The notes under the pieces: generated by a model
The model's input: the letters and a program-made list of their open reading frames with translations, nothing else
Told to the model about the DNA's origin: nothing
Databases searched by the model: none
In this document: positions 45,081 through 54,192 of the stretch, piece after piece
Layout of the letters: the number at the start of each line of letters is the position of its first letter
Position numbering within the stretch: the first letter of the stretch is position 1
Made by a program: the position numbers and the translations under genes
DNA from: UBA2030 sp049969475
GTDB taxonomy: Bacteria > Bacteroidota > Bacteroidia > Bacteroidales > TTA-H9
Assembly (NCBI GenBank): GCA_049969475.1
Contig: JBMFOU010000010.1
Coordinates: 1-64,000 of the forward strand
DNA: 64,000 nucleotides
Direction: 5' to 3'

Positions 45081-46013
45081 TTGAAAATCAGGAAAGTTCT
45101 TATCTCGCAGCCCAGGCCAGAAGATCCCAAAAGTTCACCCTACACGCCTATTGCCGAAACCTTTGGTCTGGAAATTGACTACGAAAAGCTTTTTAAAATT
45201 GAAGCCCTTGACGGTAAAGAGTTTCGCAGGCAGAAGATTAGAATGGAAGAATATACTGCCATCATTTTCACCAGTAAAAATGCAGTAGATTATCTCTTCC
45301 AGCAGGCCAAGGAAGCTCGCTACCAAATACCTGATTCCATGAAATATTTCTGCACATCCGAATCTATAGCCCTTTACTTGCAGAAATACATTCCTTATCG
45401 TAAACGGAAAATATTTTTCGGAAAGGCTACTTTTAATGACCTGGAAGACCTCATAAAAAAGAACAAATCCGAAAAATTCCTGATCCCCTGTAGTGACAAT
45501 TCCAAAAACGATGTTCCCCCATTTATGGAAAGACTCGGGGTAGAACATCGTAAAGTAGTGGTTTACAAAACCGTACCACGAGATTTAAAAAACAAAATAG
45601 ATATAAAAAAATACGACCTGCTCGTGTTTTTTAGTCCCATGGGGATAAAATCTCTTTTCAAAAACTGGCCCGATTATACTCAGAAAAACCAGGTAATAGC
45701 TGCCTTTGGAGAAAATACGGCCCGGGAAGCTCAGGAACACGGGCTTACTGTGGATATTTTGGCTCCCACCCACACAGCCCCTTCCATGGCAGCCGCTATC
45801 GAACAATATCTTACCCAACATAAAAAACGGAAAAAAAGCTCTACCAAAGAAGATAAAAACGGAAAACAAGAAACAGAAGGCGTTGCCGCGGATGAGCAAG
45901 TATCGCTGCCAAGCCAAGGTTTGAGAGATCTTACGTCTACCTCCGGCCTTATCGAGGGCAACCCTACCGATAGTCATCAACCTCCCCAGGGTGAGACGCA
46001 AATAGCCTCATAA
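45081..46013 (+). CDS. hemD: Uroporphyrinogen-III synthase with charged C-terminal tail
   Basis: A protein of 310 residues. The first 250 form the HemD fold: KIRKVLISQPRPEDPKSSPY at the start, TAIIFTSKNAVDYLFQQAKE, then DLLVFFSPMGIKSLFKNWPD and IAAFGENTAREAQEHGLTVD. The enzyme closes hydroxymethylbilane to uroporphyrinogen III in haem and corrinoid synthesis. The start codon is TTG (AAAGGAAGAT precedes it), because family proteins begin just before this KIRK stretch and no ATG is near. The last 60 residues (HKKRKKSSTKEDKNGKQETE onward) are a disordered, charged extension. rnpA follows within 30 bp. Confidence 0.88.
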   Translation: MKIRKVLISQPRPEDPKSSPYTPIAETFGLEIDYEKLFKIEALDGKEFRRQKIRMEEYTAIIFTSKNAVDYLFQQAKEARYQIPDSMKYFCTSESIALYLQKYIPYRKRKIFFGKATFNDLEDLIKKNKSEKFLIPCSDNSKNDVPPFMERLGVEHRKVVVYKTVPRDLKNKIDIKKYDLLVFFSPMGIKSLFKNWPDYTQKNQVIAAFGENTAREAQEHGLTVDILAPTHTAPSMAAAIEQYLTQHKKRKKSSTKEDKNGKQETEGVAADEQVSLPSQGLRDLTSTSGLIEGNPTDSHQPPQGETQIAS

Positions 46014-46042
46014 CCCATAATCAAATACTTAATGTATGGATT

Positions 46043-46462
46043 ATGAGGGCCACCTTGCGGAAATATGAACGACTGAATTCGACCAAACGTATCAAAACCC
46101 TTTTCTCCCACGGAGAGTCCCTGTCCGTTTATCCGGTCAGGGCTATTTTTTTTTATGATGCAGAGCAACCTCAAGGACTAAGCCCAACACAGGTATTATT
46201 TACAGTATCGGCTCGGAGTTTCCGAAAGGCTTCCGGCCGCAATCTAATCAGACGCAGATTAAAAGAAGCTTATCGCATACACAAACATCCGCTGATTGAA
46301 GCAACACGGCAATTGCCCGGAACACTCTATCTGGCCTTAATATTCACTTCCAGGCAGACCGAAAGCTACGTTCTCATCGAAAAGGCAGTCATTAAACTTT
46401 TAAACGAGCTGGCTGCTAAATTTATCACTCCATCCTGCGAAAATAATCCATCAAAAAAATAA
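46043..46462 (+). CDS. rnpA: Ribonuclease P protein component
   Basis: A protein of 139 residues. The RNR signature is GRNLIRRRLKEAYRIHK, preceded by FTVSARSFRKAS. It binds the RNase P RNA and helps it remove 5' leaders from tRNA precursors. The start MRATLRKYERLNSTKRIKTL with the following FSHGESLSVYPVRAIFF is the normal beginning. The order hemD-rnpA is usual in this phylum. The S41 peptidase gene follows 54 bp downstream. Confidence 0.94.
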   Translation: MRATLRKYERLNSTKRIKTLFSHGESLSVYPVRAIFFYDAEQPQGLSPTQVLFTVSARSFRKASGRNLIRRRLKEAYRIHKHPLIEATRQLPGTLYLALIFTSRQTESYVLIEKAVIKLLNELAAKFITPSCENNPSKK

Positions 46463-46516
46463 TTATTTTGGCTCTCAGACGTTCTTAATCCCAATTTACC
46501 GGCTAATAAATTATTT

Positions 46517-48205
46517 ATGAAGCCATCGCTGACTCTTACCAGATTTTATAGATTATTATTTGCACTCTGGGCTGGAGCTTTTCTCTCAGCCTATCAGCTA
46601 CAAGCTCAGAACAATCTTTTCGAGTTGTCGAAAAGCCTGGAAATTTACTTTGCCGTCGTCAAGGAACTATCCCTCAATTATGCGGAAGAAATAAATCCCT
46701 CGGAACTTAACCGGACGGCGATTAATAGTATGCTCAGAAATTTGGACCCCTACACAGTATTTATTCCCGAAAGCCAAATTGAACAATATCGGCTATTCAT
46801 GCTGGGAGAATACGGGGGTATAGGCGTCAATATATTTCTGCGCGATCAGGAATTTTGTATTTCCAATGTAGAAGAGAACTCTCCCGCCTTTAGGGCAGGA
46901 TTAAGAAAAGGAGATTACATACTAAAAATCAATAATTTAGATTTAAAAGAACGTTCGGAGGAGGATGTAGAAAGCTTATTAAGTGGAGAAGTAGGTTCCC
47001 AGGTTAATTTAACCTACAGAAAAGCAGGGGCAAATCAAGTAGAACAAATCACCCTGAAGCGGGAAAAAATCCGACCCGTGAATATCACTTATAGTGGTAT
47101 GCCATCACCCGGCATTGGACTCATCAGGCTCGAGCAGTTTACCGACAAGGCAGCCAAAGAATTCTCAGAGGCATTTCAGAAACTCAAATCCGAGGGTGAA
47201 TTGGAAGGCCTAATCATAGATATACGGGGCAATGGAGGCGGATTGCTCGACCAGGCAGTAGCCATTGCCAACCTGTTTGTTCCCAAGGGGCAATTAATTG
47301 TAAGCACTCGGGGACGAAGTTATGACAAAAACCGGAGTTACTTCACCCTAAACGACCCTGTTGCACCGCAATTACCTCTGGTAATTCTTGTAGATGGCCG
47401 ATCAGCCTCGGCATCGGAAATTTTGGCCGGAGCGCTTCAAGACCTCGATAGGGCCGTGGTTCTTGGAACACCCACCTTTGGAAAAGGCCTCGTGCAGAAT
47501 ATTTTACCTCTTCCATACAATAACCAAATAAAAATAACGGTTGCGAAATATTATATTCCCAGTGGCCGATGTATTCAGGCCATCGATTATTTCCACAAAG
47601 AGAAAGAATCGGGTACTGAATCAAGACCCACATTTCTCACCCGGAACGGTAGGGTGGTTTTCGAGGGAAGCGGCATAGAACCCGACCTGGTGCCTGACAC
47701 AACACCTGAAACCAGAATTTTATATGATTTGCTCGAAAATTACACCTTTTTCGACTATGCCAATCAATATTCCCGCCAGCATCCTGAAATTAACTCTCTC
47801 GAATCCATTGTTATAACCGATGCATTGTTTAATGATTTCGTGAACTTTGCATTACAGCACATGGAAAGATGGGGTGAGGGAAGCCTCGATGAAGTGAACA
47901 TTATGGAGAAAAATCTCCTGAAAGCGGAAATTCTTAATGCTGAGTCGCAGCAAACTTTGGAGACACTCCGAAAGAATATCAAATCTGAATACCTTAAGCG
48001 AATAAATGCTGCCCGCAACTTGCTGGCCACCCAACTGGCAGCAGAGTTAGCCAACCGTTACTTTTTCAGAACGGGAGAGGTTAAAACCTTCATTTCACAC
48101 GATGTAATAGTTAACCAGGCCGTGGCTTTAATTAAAGACAAGAACGCTTACCAATCGGTGCTGAATGGCGTTCATCCCAAGTGCCACAATCGCAAGAAAC
48201 AGTAA
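46517..48205 (+). CDS. C-terminal processing peptidase (S41, CtpA-like)
   Basis: A protein of 562 residues. The signal peptide (ALWAGAFLSAYQLQAQ) is followed by a helical region (RNLDPYTVFIPESQIE), a PDZ domain (GGIGVNIFLRDQEF, then SPAFRAGLRKGDYILKINNL) and the S41 core IIDIRGNGGGLLDQAVAIAN. The catalytic Ser is in GRSASASEILAGAL and the Lys in GTPTFGKGLVQN. It trims the C-terminal ends of periplasmic proteins. The C-terminal 150 residues are helical. The stop codon is immediately followed by the next ATG, so translation is coupled. Confidence 0.93.
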   Translation: MKPSLTLTRFYRLLFALWAGAFLSAYQLQAQNNLFELSKSLEIYFAVVKELSLNYAEEINPSELNRTAINSMLRNLDPYTVFIPESQIEQYRLFMLGEYGGIGVNIFLRDQEFCISNVEENSPAFRAGLRKGDYILKINNLDLKERSEEDVESLLSGEVGSQVNLTYRKAGANQVEQITLKREKIRPVNITYSGMPSPGIGLIRLEQFTDKAAKEFSEAFQKLKSEGELEGLIIDIRGNGGGLLDQAVAIANLFVPKGQLIVSTRGRSYDKNRSYFTLNDPVAPQLPLVILVDGRSASASEILAGALQDLDRAVVLGTPTFGKGLVQNILPLPYNNQIKITVAKYYIPSGRCIQAIDYFHKEKESGTESRPTFLTRNGRVVFEGSGIEPDLVPDTTPETRILYDLLENYTFFDYANQYSRQHPEINSLESIVITDALFNDFVNFALQHMERWGEGSLDEVNIMEKNLLKAEILNAESQQTLETLRKNIKSEYLKRINAARNLLATQLAAELANRYFFRTGEVKTFISHDVIVNQAVALIKDKNAYQSVLNGVHPKCHNRKKQ

Positions 48206-49777
48206 ATGAAGATGTCTCGTACAAATAGAAGCATTTTCAACCACTACTTCTATCTTTTTGCCCTGAGTGCACTGGTTGCAGCCATTCCCACATCCAATTA
48301 TGTAATGAGCGTTTCGCAGATATTACTGGGTGTGGCCTGGTTGCTCGAAGGCAGATACAAAGCAAGGCTCTCTGCACTGCTGCGAAACCCCTTTTTCTGG
48401 GCCTTGGTCTCAATTTATCTCATGCACCTGGCTGGACTTCTCTTCACTACTCATTTCGATTATGCCTGGAAGGATCTGCGAACCAAACTCCCGCTATTTG
48501 TAATTCCTTTTGTCTTGTTCAGCATGCCTACACCTTCCACTCGAGAGAGCCGTGTGCTTATTTGGGTTCATGCTACCACCCTGGCTGTGGCTGCCATCAT
48601 TGGAATTTTATTGGCACAGAAAGATGGTATTGTCAATTACAGGTATTTTTCTCCTGGTATTTCGCACATCCGCTTCAGCCTTAACATCAGTTTATCCATC
48701 GTGCTCCTTTTTTATGAATTCATGATTGAATCATCATGGCAAAAAAGGCTGTCAACCCTCAGCTTTATTCTCTTTTTCTACATTTACCTCACATTTTTCG
48801 GAGCCACTACTGGATTTGTTATATCAGCATTGCTGCTGTTCACCTTTGTCATGTTTGTAATGTTTAAGAAACTACCTGCATGGATGCCTAGCCTGGTTAT
48901 TCTTTTTTCAGTGGTAGGCATGGCTATTGGTTTGTACTCGGTGTCAGAAGAGATGCATAAGATTAAAAATTACAGACCTTTGCACGATCTAAGTCATCTT
49001 CCTTTAGCTACACCGCGAGGAAATCCATATCTGCACGACACGCTTTATTTCGGAAAAGAAAATGGTAACTGGGTTGGACTGTATTTTTGTGAAAAAGAAT
49101 TAGCCGAAGGCTGGTCGAAACGCAGTAAACTGGATTTTTATGGCAATGATTTATGCGGTCAGCCACTCATGGCCACCCTGGTAAGATATCTCAACAGCAA
49201 AGGCCTTACTAAGGATGCCGATGGGCTGGCACAGCTCAGCGATGAAGAAATACGTCTCATTGAAAAGGGAGTGGCCAACGTTCATTATCTTAAGCAAAAC
49301 GCATTATCAAGAGCCTTAGCTGATTTTTATTTCGGTTACGAAAAATACCTTGATGGTTATGGTACACAAGGTAACAGCATTATGCAGCGCTTCGAGTTGT
49401 TGAAGGCCTCATGGGCCATCATAAAAAAATCACCTTTGGCTGGAGCAGGTACTGGTGATATTCCTCAGGTTTTTCGTCAGCAATTGAAGGATATGAATTC
49501 TGATCTCCAGGGTACAAACCTTCGCTCGCATAATCAATTTTTAAGCATTGCCATTGGTTTTGGCCTGCCTGGTCTCATTGGGTTTCTTGTAGCCATGTTT
49601 TATCCGGCTGTTAAAACCCATTTCGATTTCAGGGTAACGGCTTTTACTCTTATCGTTTTTCTTTCAATGATGAACGAAGACACCATAGAAACCCAGGCTG
49701 GTGTAACTTTTTTCGCTTTCTTCATGACGTTTCTAACGCTCATGGCAAAGGAAACACGAGGGGCTCAGATTACGTAA
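48206..49777 (+). CDS. O-antigen ligase/polymerase-like membrane protein
   Basis: A protein of 523 residues with about ten membrane helices and one large periplasmic loop (about residues 250-390). After the loop, PLAGAGTGDIPQVF and NLRSHNQFLSIAIGFGLPGL carry the HNQFL pattern of the Wzy_C/O-antigen ligase family, which joins polysaccharide to lipid A or polymerises repeat units at the periplasmic face. The family is broad, so the exact polymer is open. It follows the S41 peptidase without spacing and precedes cdd by 19 bp. Confidence 0.85.
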   Translation: MKMSRTNRSIFNHYFYLFALSALVAAIPTSNYVMSVSQILLGVAWLLEGRYKARLSALLRNPFFWALVSIYLMHLAGLLFTTHFDYAWKDLRTKLPLFVIPFVLFSMPTPSTRESRVLIWVHATTLAVAAIIGILLAQKDGIVNYRYFSPGISHIRFSLNISLSIVLLFYEFMIESSWQKRLSTLSFILFFYIYLTFFGATTGFVISALLLFTFVMFVMFKKLPAWMPSLVILFSVVGMAIGLYSVSEEMHKIKNYRPLHDLSHLPLATPRGNPYLHDTLYFGKENGNWVGLYFCEKELAEGWSKRSKLDFYGNDLCGQPLMATLVRYLNSKGLTKDADGLAQLSDEEIRLIEKGVANVHYLKQNALSRALADFYFGYEKYLDGYGTQGNSIMQRFELLKASWAIIKKSPLAGAGTGDIPQVFRQQLKDMNSDLQGTNLRSHNQFLSIAIGFGLPGLIGFLVAMFYPAVKTHFDFRVTAFTLIVFLSMMNEDTIETQAGVTFFAFFMTFLTLMAKETRGAQIT

Positions 49778-49796
49778 AATAAAAAAAATCGCTTGT

Positions 49797-50267
49797 ATGA
49801 GTAAAAAGATTCTGACCATAGAATTTGAAGAGTGGGAACAGGACTCACAGTTAATAGAATCGGACTACTATTTGCTGAACCAAGCCCGCGAGGCAGCGAA
49901 AAAAGCTTATGCACCCTACTCCAAATTTAAAGTGGGGGCAGCTGTATTGCTCGAAAACGGAGAAATCATTCAGGGGAGCAATCAGGAGAATTCCTCGTAT
50001 CCCGTTGGAACCTGTGCCGAGCGTTCTGCACTTTTCTATGCTTCATCCCATTTTCCAGGGGTTAAGATACTGGGAATAGCTATAGCTACAGAAACAGGAC
50101 AACCTGTGCCTCCATGTGGCATGTGCCGCCAAGCCCTACTCGAATACGAAACCATTCAGAAAAGCGAAATCCCAGTAATTATGGGCGGAAGAACCGGCAA
50201 AGTCTGGAAAACTTTTTCAGTGCGCTCACTCCTGCCCTTACAATTCGACCACCATCACCTCAAATAG
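49797..50267 (+). CDS. cdd: Cytidine deaminase
   Basis: A protein of 156 residues. The zinc and proton-shuttle site is TCAERSALF with PPCGMCRQALLE, and the substrate region is AYAPYSKFKVGAAVLLENGE. It deaminates cytidine and deoxycytidine to uridine forms in pyrimidine salvage. The reading frame ends in TAG, which shows that amber is a genuine stop in this genome. It is the last gene of the run from the S41 peptidase. Confidence 0.95.
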   Translation: MSKKILTIEFEEWEQDSQLIESDYYLLNQAREAAKKAYAPYSKFKVGAAVLLENGEIIQGSNQENSSYPVGTCAERSALFYASSHFPGVKILGIAIATETGQPVPPCGMCRQALLEYETIQKSEIPVIMGGRTGKVWKTFSVRSLLPLQFDHHHLK

Positions 50268-50292
50268 AAATAACCGGATTCTTAAAAATCTC

Positions 50293-50598
50293 TTATAAGA
50301 ATTTGAAAACCAACAGTTCAAGGTCAACATCTCCGATATTTTTCCAGGCTCGTAATTCATAGGTCATTACTTCGGCTCCATCACCTGTTCCGAGTTGAAA
50401 GGTGCGACCTTCTACCAGAAGAAGTCCTTTACCACTCATGACATAAAAAATCACCCTGTGCTGATTGCGGTGTAAGGATTGTGCCTCTCCTGGCTTCAGA
50501 ATCAAACGTATAAGCATGTAGTCGGTACCTTCGGCCAACTTTCCTGCATTAGGTACATCTTTAATAGGGGTTTCGTCTTCCCGGTAAAATGTTTTCAT
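50293..50598 (-). CDS. Cupin-fold protein
   Basis: A protein of 101 residues with one cupin motif (PGEAQSLHRNQHRVIFYVMS, then GKGLLLVEGRTFQLGTGDGA). The usual metal-binding His/Glu set is only partly present (two His in motif 1), so metal binding is uncertain. It sits downstream of the terminator of the Rrf2 operon and so is probably a separate transcript. It may be related in role to the cupin inside that operon. Confidence 0.8.
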   Translation of the reverse strand: MKTFYREDETPIKDVPNAGKLAEGTDYMLIRLILKPGEAQSLHRNQHRVIFYVMSGKGLLLVEGRTFQLGTGDGAEVMTYELRAWKNIGDVDLELLVFKFL

Positions 50599-50614
50599 GG
50601 TTTGTATCGTTTAT

Positions 50615-50660
50615 AAAAAAAAACTGCAGCGGTACCAGATATCGCTATCTGCCGCTGCAG
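50615..50660 (-). terminator. Terminator of the Rrf2/DUF438 operon
   Basis: CTGCAGCGG (50624-50632) and CCGCTGCAG (50652-50660) form a perfect 9-bp stem; on the minus strand nine T follow. It cleanly ends the five-gene operon before the next cupin gene. Confidence 0.9.
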
Positions 50661-50682
50661 GTCGTTGGGAGTGCAAATTTAA

Positions 50683-51198
50683 TCAGCGTTTGAAATAAAT
50701 ATAGTATTCGGCTTCATTAATTTTTTCAGCCCAATGAATAAATCCCAATCCTGTTGCCTTATCGATGAGGGGTACAGGAAGGAAAGGGGCAATAAGCCGA
50801 TACATGCCATCTGCAGGAAGCTTCTGTAAATCAGCCATTACCTGTCCCACCGGATGCTCGCCGGCAGCCAGCATGGGTCGGGCATCCAGCTCCCCGCTCA
50901 GAGGCAATAGGTCGACCCACTCAGGCTTGGGTTGATTTTCTTCCTGGGATTTTTCAAAAACCTCAACATCCTGTCCTACTTCTTTTCGCAATTGATTCAC
51001 CAGATCTTCCACTGGCACATTAGCGATGGCAGCAGCCTGCCCCAGGTTGGTTATGCGTGTAATAGTTTTGCGAAGTACAGGATTACGTAGCTTCTCAAAT
51101 GCCGGCACCATACTTATCAGCTTATCTTCGAGCTGAGGATAGGCCTCCAGAAGGTCATAGACTTTGGTGCGGGGAGAAATTACCAATTCAGGTTTCAT
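50683..51198 (-). CDS. DUF1858-DUF2249 domain protein
   Basis: A protein of 171 residues. The N-terminal 60 residues (VISPRTKVYDLLEAYPQLED, then RKTITRITNLGQAAAIANVP) form the helical DUF1858 domain also seen at the start of Ric/ScdA-type iron-sulfur repair proteins. The C-terminal 75 (WVDLLPLSGELDARPMLAAG, PADGMYRLIAPFLPVPLIDK) are DUF2249, a TusA/SirA-like fold. Both are common beside hemerythrin-PAS proteins in anaerobes. It is last in the Rrf2 operon and followed by its terminator. A sensing or repair role under redox or NO stress is inferred. Confidence 0.85.
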   Translation of the reverse strand: MKPELVISPRTKVYDLLEAYPQLEDKLISMVPAFEKLRNPVLRKTITRITNLGQAAAIANVPVEDLVNQLRKEVGQDVEVFEKSQEENQPKPEWVDLLPLSGELDARPMLAAGEHPVGQVMADLQKLPADGMYRLIAPFLPVPLIDKATGLGFIHWAEKINEAEYYIYFKR

Positions 51199-51245
51199 AT
51201 TTTGAGTTTTTTTTATTTCTTATAAATACTTTTTTTTAAAATCAA

Positions 51246-52475
51246 TTACTTACTGTAATTCAATATTCGTTGTTCGCCCTGGAGTTCCCTGTAGCGGGTT
51301 ATATCCTGCGAAACTTCGAGCGTTCCCAGGTAATGGCCTTCGGCATCGCGCAAGGCATAGTATTCGATATAAATCATCCGTCCACGCATATTAATCCAGA
51401 ACGGGGCATGACTGGCCTTACCCGAGCGAAAATCTTCCAGAATTTTGTCTACAATATGTACACTGGCCGGTGGATGGCAATACCTGACATCCCGGTTAAG
51501 TATGGCCCTATTTCGCTGGAAAATGCGATGCGGTCCCTGCGAAAAATAGCGCACACGATCATCTTTGTCCACAAATGTGATATCTACCGGCAGGGTATTC
51601 AAAATAGCCATGAGTTCTTTCACATTGAAATTACCTGAAGGTAGCCTAACCAGCCCTCCGGCAAAATCCTCTTCAGGATGAGTGGCTTCATGAATCCCCT
51701 CTGGCTTCCATTCAACCGGCGGATCGTAAAGACAGAATCCAATATCGGGGGTCTGCCGGCTTATCTCATACCAATCGGCCTCAGAAAGAGCATCGAGCGA
51801 CATGGGAAAAAGTATCTGCTCTTCCTTGGTAACCATATCATTTATTGCTTTGAGCACAGGCAGTAGCACCATCGAAATAGCGGCCTTCCATTCACTGGCC
51901 GGTAAATCGGAAATCTGCAAAATATCGATACTCCCTTTCAACTGTTCCCTTATTTCGTCGTGTTTGCCCCACATGACAGCCGGAGGCCCTGTAATTCCCT
52001 TTTTCTCCAGATAAGGAAACAAAAGGTATTCCTTCCGCTTGTAATGTTTATCCACATCGAAAAGCTGATTGAAATAACTTCTGACTTCAAGAATCTTTTC
52101 CGGGGTTATGGTATCGGCGGCCTCAAGACTCCGCAAGACGGTCTCTGCACGAGTAATAACCTCCTGAATAGCTTTATTCTCCTTACGGAATACATCCACC
52201 GGATGGCCTTCCGGCACGGGTTTCATTCCGCTCAGATCAATGTGGCCATCGAGAACTGCCGAATGAGCATCGCAAAGACGAAGCACCTCTTCCTGGGGAA
52301 GCCCCTCCTCGATGAGCTCCTGTTCCACCTCTACTACTTCTCCGTAAGGAATCCGACTCAGGGTTTCCAATAGCTCTGCCCTTACCGCCTGTTCATCCAC
52401 TCCCTCATGAAGCCTCAAAATCAGTTCCTTGAGGCGCATCTTCCGCATAAACGAATTATTGATGAGTTCGCTCAT
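51246..52475 (-). CDS. DUF438 protein: hemerythrin-like plus PAS domain
   Basis: A protein of 409 residues. It has an N-terminal DUF438 helical domain (RLKELILRLHEGVDEQAVRA, ending near HSAVLDGHI), then a hemerythrin-like four-helix domain with spaced His/Glu (VDKHYKRKEYLLFPYLEKKG, MWGKHDEIREQL, TKEEQILFP). A C-terminal PAS domain follows (VDITFVDKDDRVRYFSQGPH, VRYCHPPASVHIV). Hemerythrin domains bind O2 or NO at a di-iron site, and the HPP-containing PAS is typical of this family. It is likely a cytoplasmic sensor or iron chaperone. It begins 14 bp after the cupin gene in the Rrf2 operon. Confidence 0.9.
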   Translation of the reverse strand: MSELINNSFMRKMRLKELILRLHEGVDEQAVRAELLETLSRIPYGEVVEVEQELIEEGLPQEEVLRLCDAHSAVLDGHIDLSGMKPVPEGHPVDVFRKENKAIQEVITRAETVLRSLEAADTITPEKILEVRSYFNQLFDVDKHYKRKEYLLFPYLEKKGITGPPAVMWGKHDEIREQLKGSIDILQISDLPASEWKAAISMVLLPVLKAINDMVTKEEQILFPMSLDALSEADWYEISRQTPDIGFCLYDPPVEWKPEGIHEATHPEEDFAGGLVRLPSGNFNVKELMAILNTLPVDITFVDKDDRVRYFSQGPHRIFQRNRAILNRDVRYCHPPASVHIVDKILEDFRSGKASHAPFWINMRGRMIYIEYYALRDAEGHYLGTLEVSQDITRYRELQGEQRILNYSK

Positions 52476-52489
52476 GTTTTTATCTCCTT

Positions 52490-52819
52490 TCAGCCTTTTA
52501 TCATGGTAAGTACCATCTTGAAGTTCTTTAGCGCATTCACTGCATGGGGCACATTAGCAGGCATTATAATGCACTGCCCGGCCTTTAAATAATGCGGCTG
52601 CCCCCCAATAACGATTTTTGCTTCTCCCTCGGTAACCTGAACCAAAGCATCATAGGGAGCTGAATGTTCGCTCAAGCGCTGTCCCTTGTCGAAGGCAAAT
52701 AGGGTAACATTGCCTGTAGGCCGGTCGATCACCCGCTTACTTATAATTCCGTTAGAAGAATATTCCACACATAAGTTCCACTCAAAAGCAACGGAAGCTT
52801 CAATAGTTTTTGTTTCCAT
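52490..52819 (-). CDS. Cupin domain protein of the Rrf2 operon
   Basis: A protein of 109 residues with both cupin motifs: FDKGQRLSEHSAPYDALVQV and GQPHYLKAGQCIIMPANVPH. One His in the first and two in the second could bind a metal. Small stand-alone cupins of this kind are common beside hemerythrin and redox regulators, with unknown ligand. It sits between the 4Fe-4S and DUF438 genes, 14 bp from the latter. Confidence 0.87.
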   Translation of the reverse strand: METKTIEASVAFEWNLCVEYSSNGIISKRVIDRPTGNVTLFAFDKGQRLSEHSAPYDALVQVTEGEAKIVIGGQPHYLKAGQCIIMPANVPHAVNALKNFKMVLTMIKG

Positions 52820-52842
52820 AATAATTTGATTTTAAAACTTTA

Positions 52843-53727
52843 TTAATTAAGTAACCAATCTTCTGTAATTAATTGACCCTGAATGCTAACGATGGCTTTT
52901 TTAACGGGAATTTTCCTTCCAGCTTGCCGAATGGCCACTTGTACCCAGTGCATCATGCTGCTGCAGCAAGGTACTTCCATCATTACAACAGTGAGTGTAT
53001 TAATTCTTGCATCCCGGACAATTGCGATTAGTTTTTCAACATAAACATCCTGACCGTGGTCGAGCTTGGGGTAGGCAATGGCAAGGCACTTGCCTTCCAG
53101 AAAGTAATCATGAAAGTTTCCCATGGCAAAAGCAACACAATCAGCGGCCAATACCATATCTCTGCCTTGTAGATACGATGCAGATGGATTTAATAAATGC
53201 AGTTGCACAGGCCACTGACGCAAGGCCGAATAATTATCTGACTGTTTAGATTTTACTACTGTTTCTTGAACCTTTTCCCTAAAATCGTGCATAGCCATGC
53301 CAGGGCAACCACCTCCCCTATGCAAAGAGGCTTGAGGTTTGGGCTGCCTCAAAGCCCCGTCATGGGGTTTTGCATTCGGAGACAAATCAACCTTATTTTC
53401 TCTTAAAAATGCTACAGCCTGCGCTAACAAGTCCTCCTCTCCATGCTCTTTTAGGTGTTCCAGATGAGCGAGGATGGTATTGCGGCCTTTGGGAACAAGA
53501 TTTTCCATTACACGAAATTCATCATAAGGTTCGGCCTCACGTTCTACGATAATTATGGCACCTTCAGGGCAATGCCCCAGGCAGGCGCCCAATCCATCAC
53601 AAAACAGTTCGCTTATAAGCCGGGCTTTTCCATCAATAAGCTGAAGGGCACCCTCATGACAATTGGGAATGCACAATCCACAACCATTGCATTTTTCTTC
53701 TTCAATTTCAATAATCTGCCTTTTCAT
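52843..53727 (-). CDS. 4Fe-4S protein with extra C-terminal domain
   Basis: A protein of 294 residues. Two 4Fe-4S motifs open the protein: CNGCGLCIPNCHEG and FCDGLGACLGHCPEG. A helical linker, a GGGCPGMAM motif and a C-terminal domain of about 130 residues follow, containing LAADCVAFAMGNFHDYFL and VVMMEVPCCSSMMHWVQVAI with a Cys-Cys pair. I remember this architecture from anaerobe genomes as a ferredoxin-type protein of unknown role. It starts 13 bp after the Rrf2 regulator, so the pair is regulator and target. Confidence 0.82.
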   Translation of the reverse strand: MKRQIIEIEEEKCNGCGLCIPNCHEGALQLIDGKARLISELFCDGLGACLGHCPEGAIIIVEREAEPYDEFRVMENLVPKGRNTILAHLEHLKEHGEEDLLAQAVAFLRENKVDLSPNAKPHDGALRQPKPQASLHRGGGCPGMAMHDFREKVQETVVKSKQSDNYSALRQWPVQLHLLNPSASYLQGRDMVLAADCVAFAMGNFHDYFLEGKCLAIAYPKLDHGQDVYVEKLIAIVRDARINTLTVVMMEVPCCSSMMHWVQVAIRQAGRKIPVKKAIVSIQGQLITEDWLLN

Positions 53728-53740
53728 TTCAGGAGGAATT

Positions 53741-54163
53741 TTATGAGTTGGTAATTGTTTGAATGTTTTGAAAATCAGAGAGTCGTTTATTCATCATATA
53801 TATCTTAAATTCAGTATTGAAACGCTCAGCCATGTGCCCGGTAAGGCATCCTAAACTTTTGCACAAAGGACAGGGGGTTCCACAAGAGTGTTCATCGACA
53901 GGGCCCTCCACTGCCTCAAAGACCTCAAGCAGGGAAATAGATTCAGCAGGCCTGGCCAACTGAAATCCGCCACGAGGACCCCGGTCGGATGTAAGCATGC
54001 CTGCTTTTACCAGTAAACCCATCACTTTGGCTATATGGCTTTTAGGAAAGCCAGTCAATTGACTTAGCTCACCTGCCTGCATGCGGGTGGTAACTCTGGC
54101 CAACAAAGCCATAACATGAAGAGCAATGCTTGCAGCCTCTGATATATGGAATACATCTGCCAT
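53741..54163 (-). CDS. Rrf2 family regulator with Cys-rich loop (operon regulator)
   Basis: A protein of 140 residues. The winged helix is of the Rrf2 type: SEAASIALHVMALLARVTTR, then LSQLTGFPKSHIAKVMGLLV and GPRGGFQLARPAESISLLEV. The loop HSCGTPCPLCKSLGC carries four Cys that could hold a 2Fe-2S or 4Fe-4S cluster as in IscR or NsrR. Cluster damage by NO or oxidants would then change DNA binding. It is the first gene of the five-gene operon, so autoregulation is likely; its -7 box lies 30 bp upstream. Confidence 0.92.
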   Translation of the reverse strand: MADVFHISEAASIALHVMALLARVTTRMQAGELSQLTGFPKSHIAKVMGLLVKAGMLTSDRGPRGGFQLARPAESISLLEVFEAVEGPVDEHSCGTPCPLCKSLGCLTGHMAERFNTEFKIYMMNKRLSDFQNIQTITNS

Positions 54164-54192
54164 TCAAAATTGTATTTTGGTAATTCAATACC

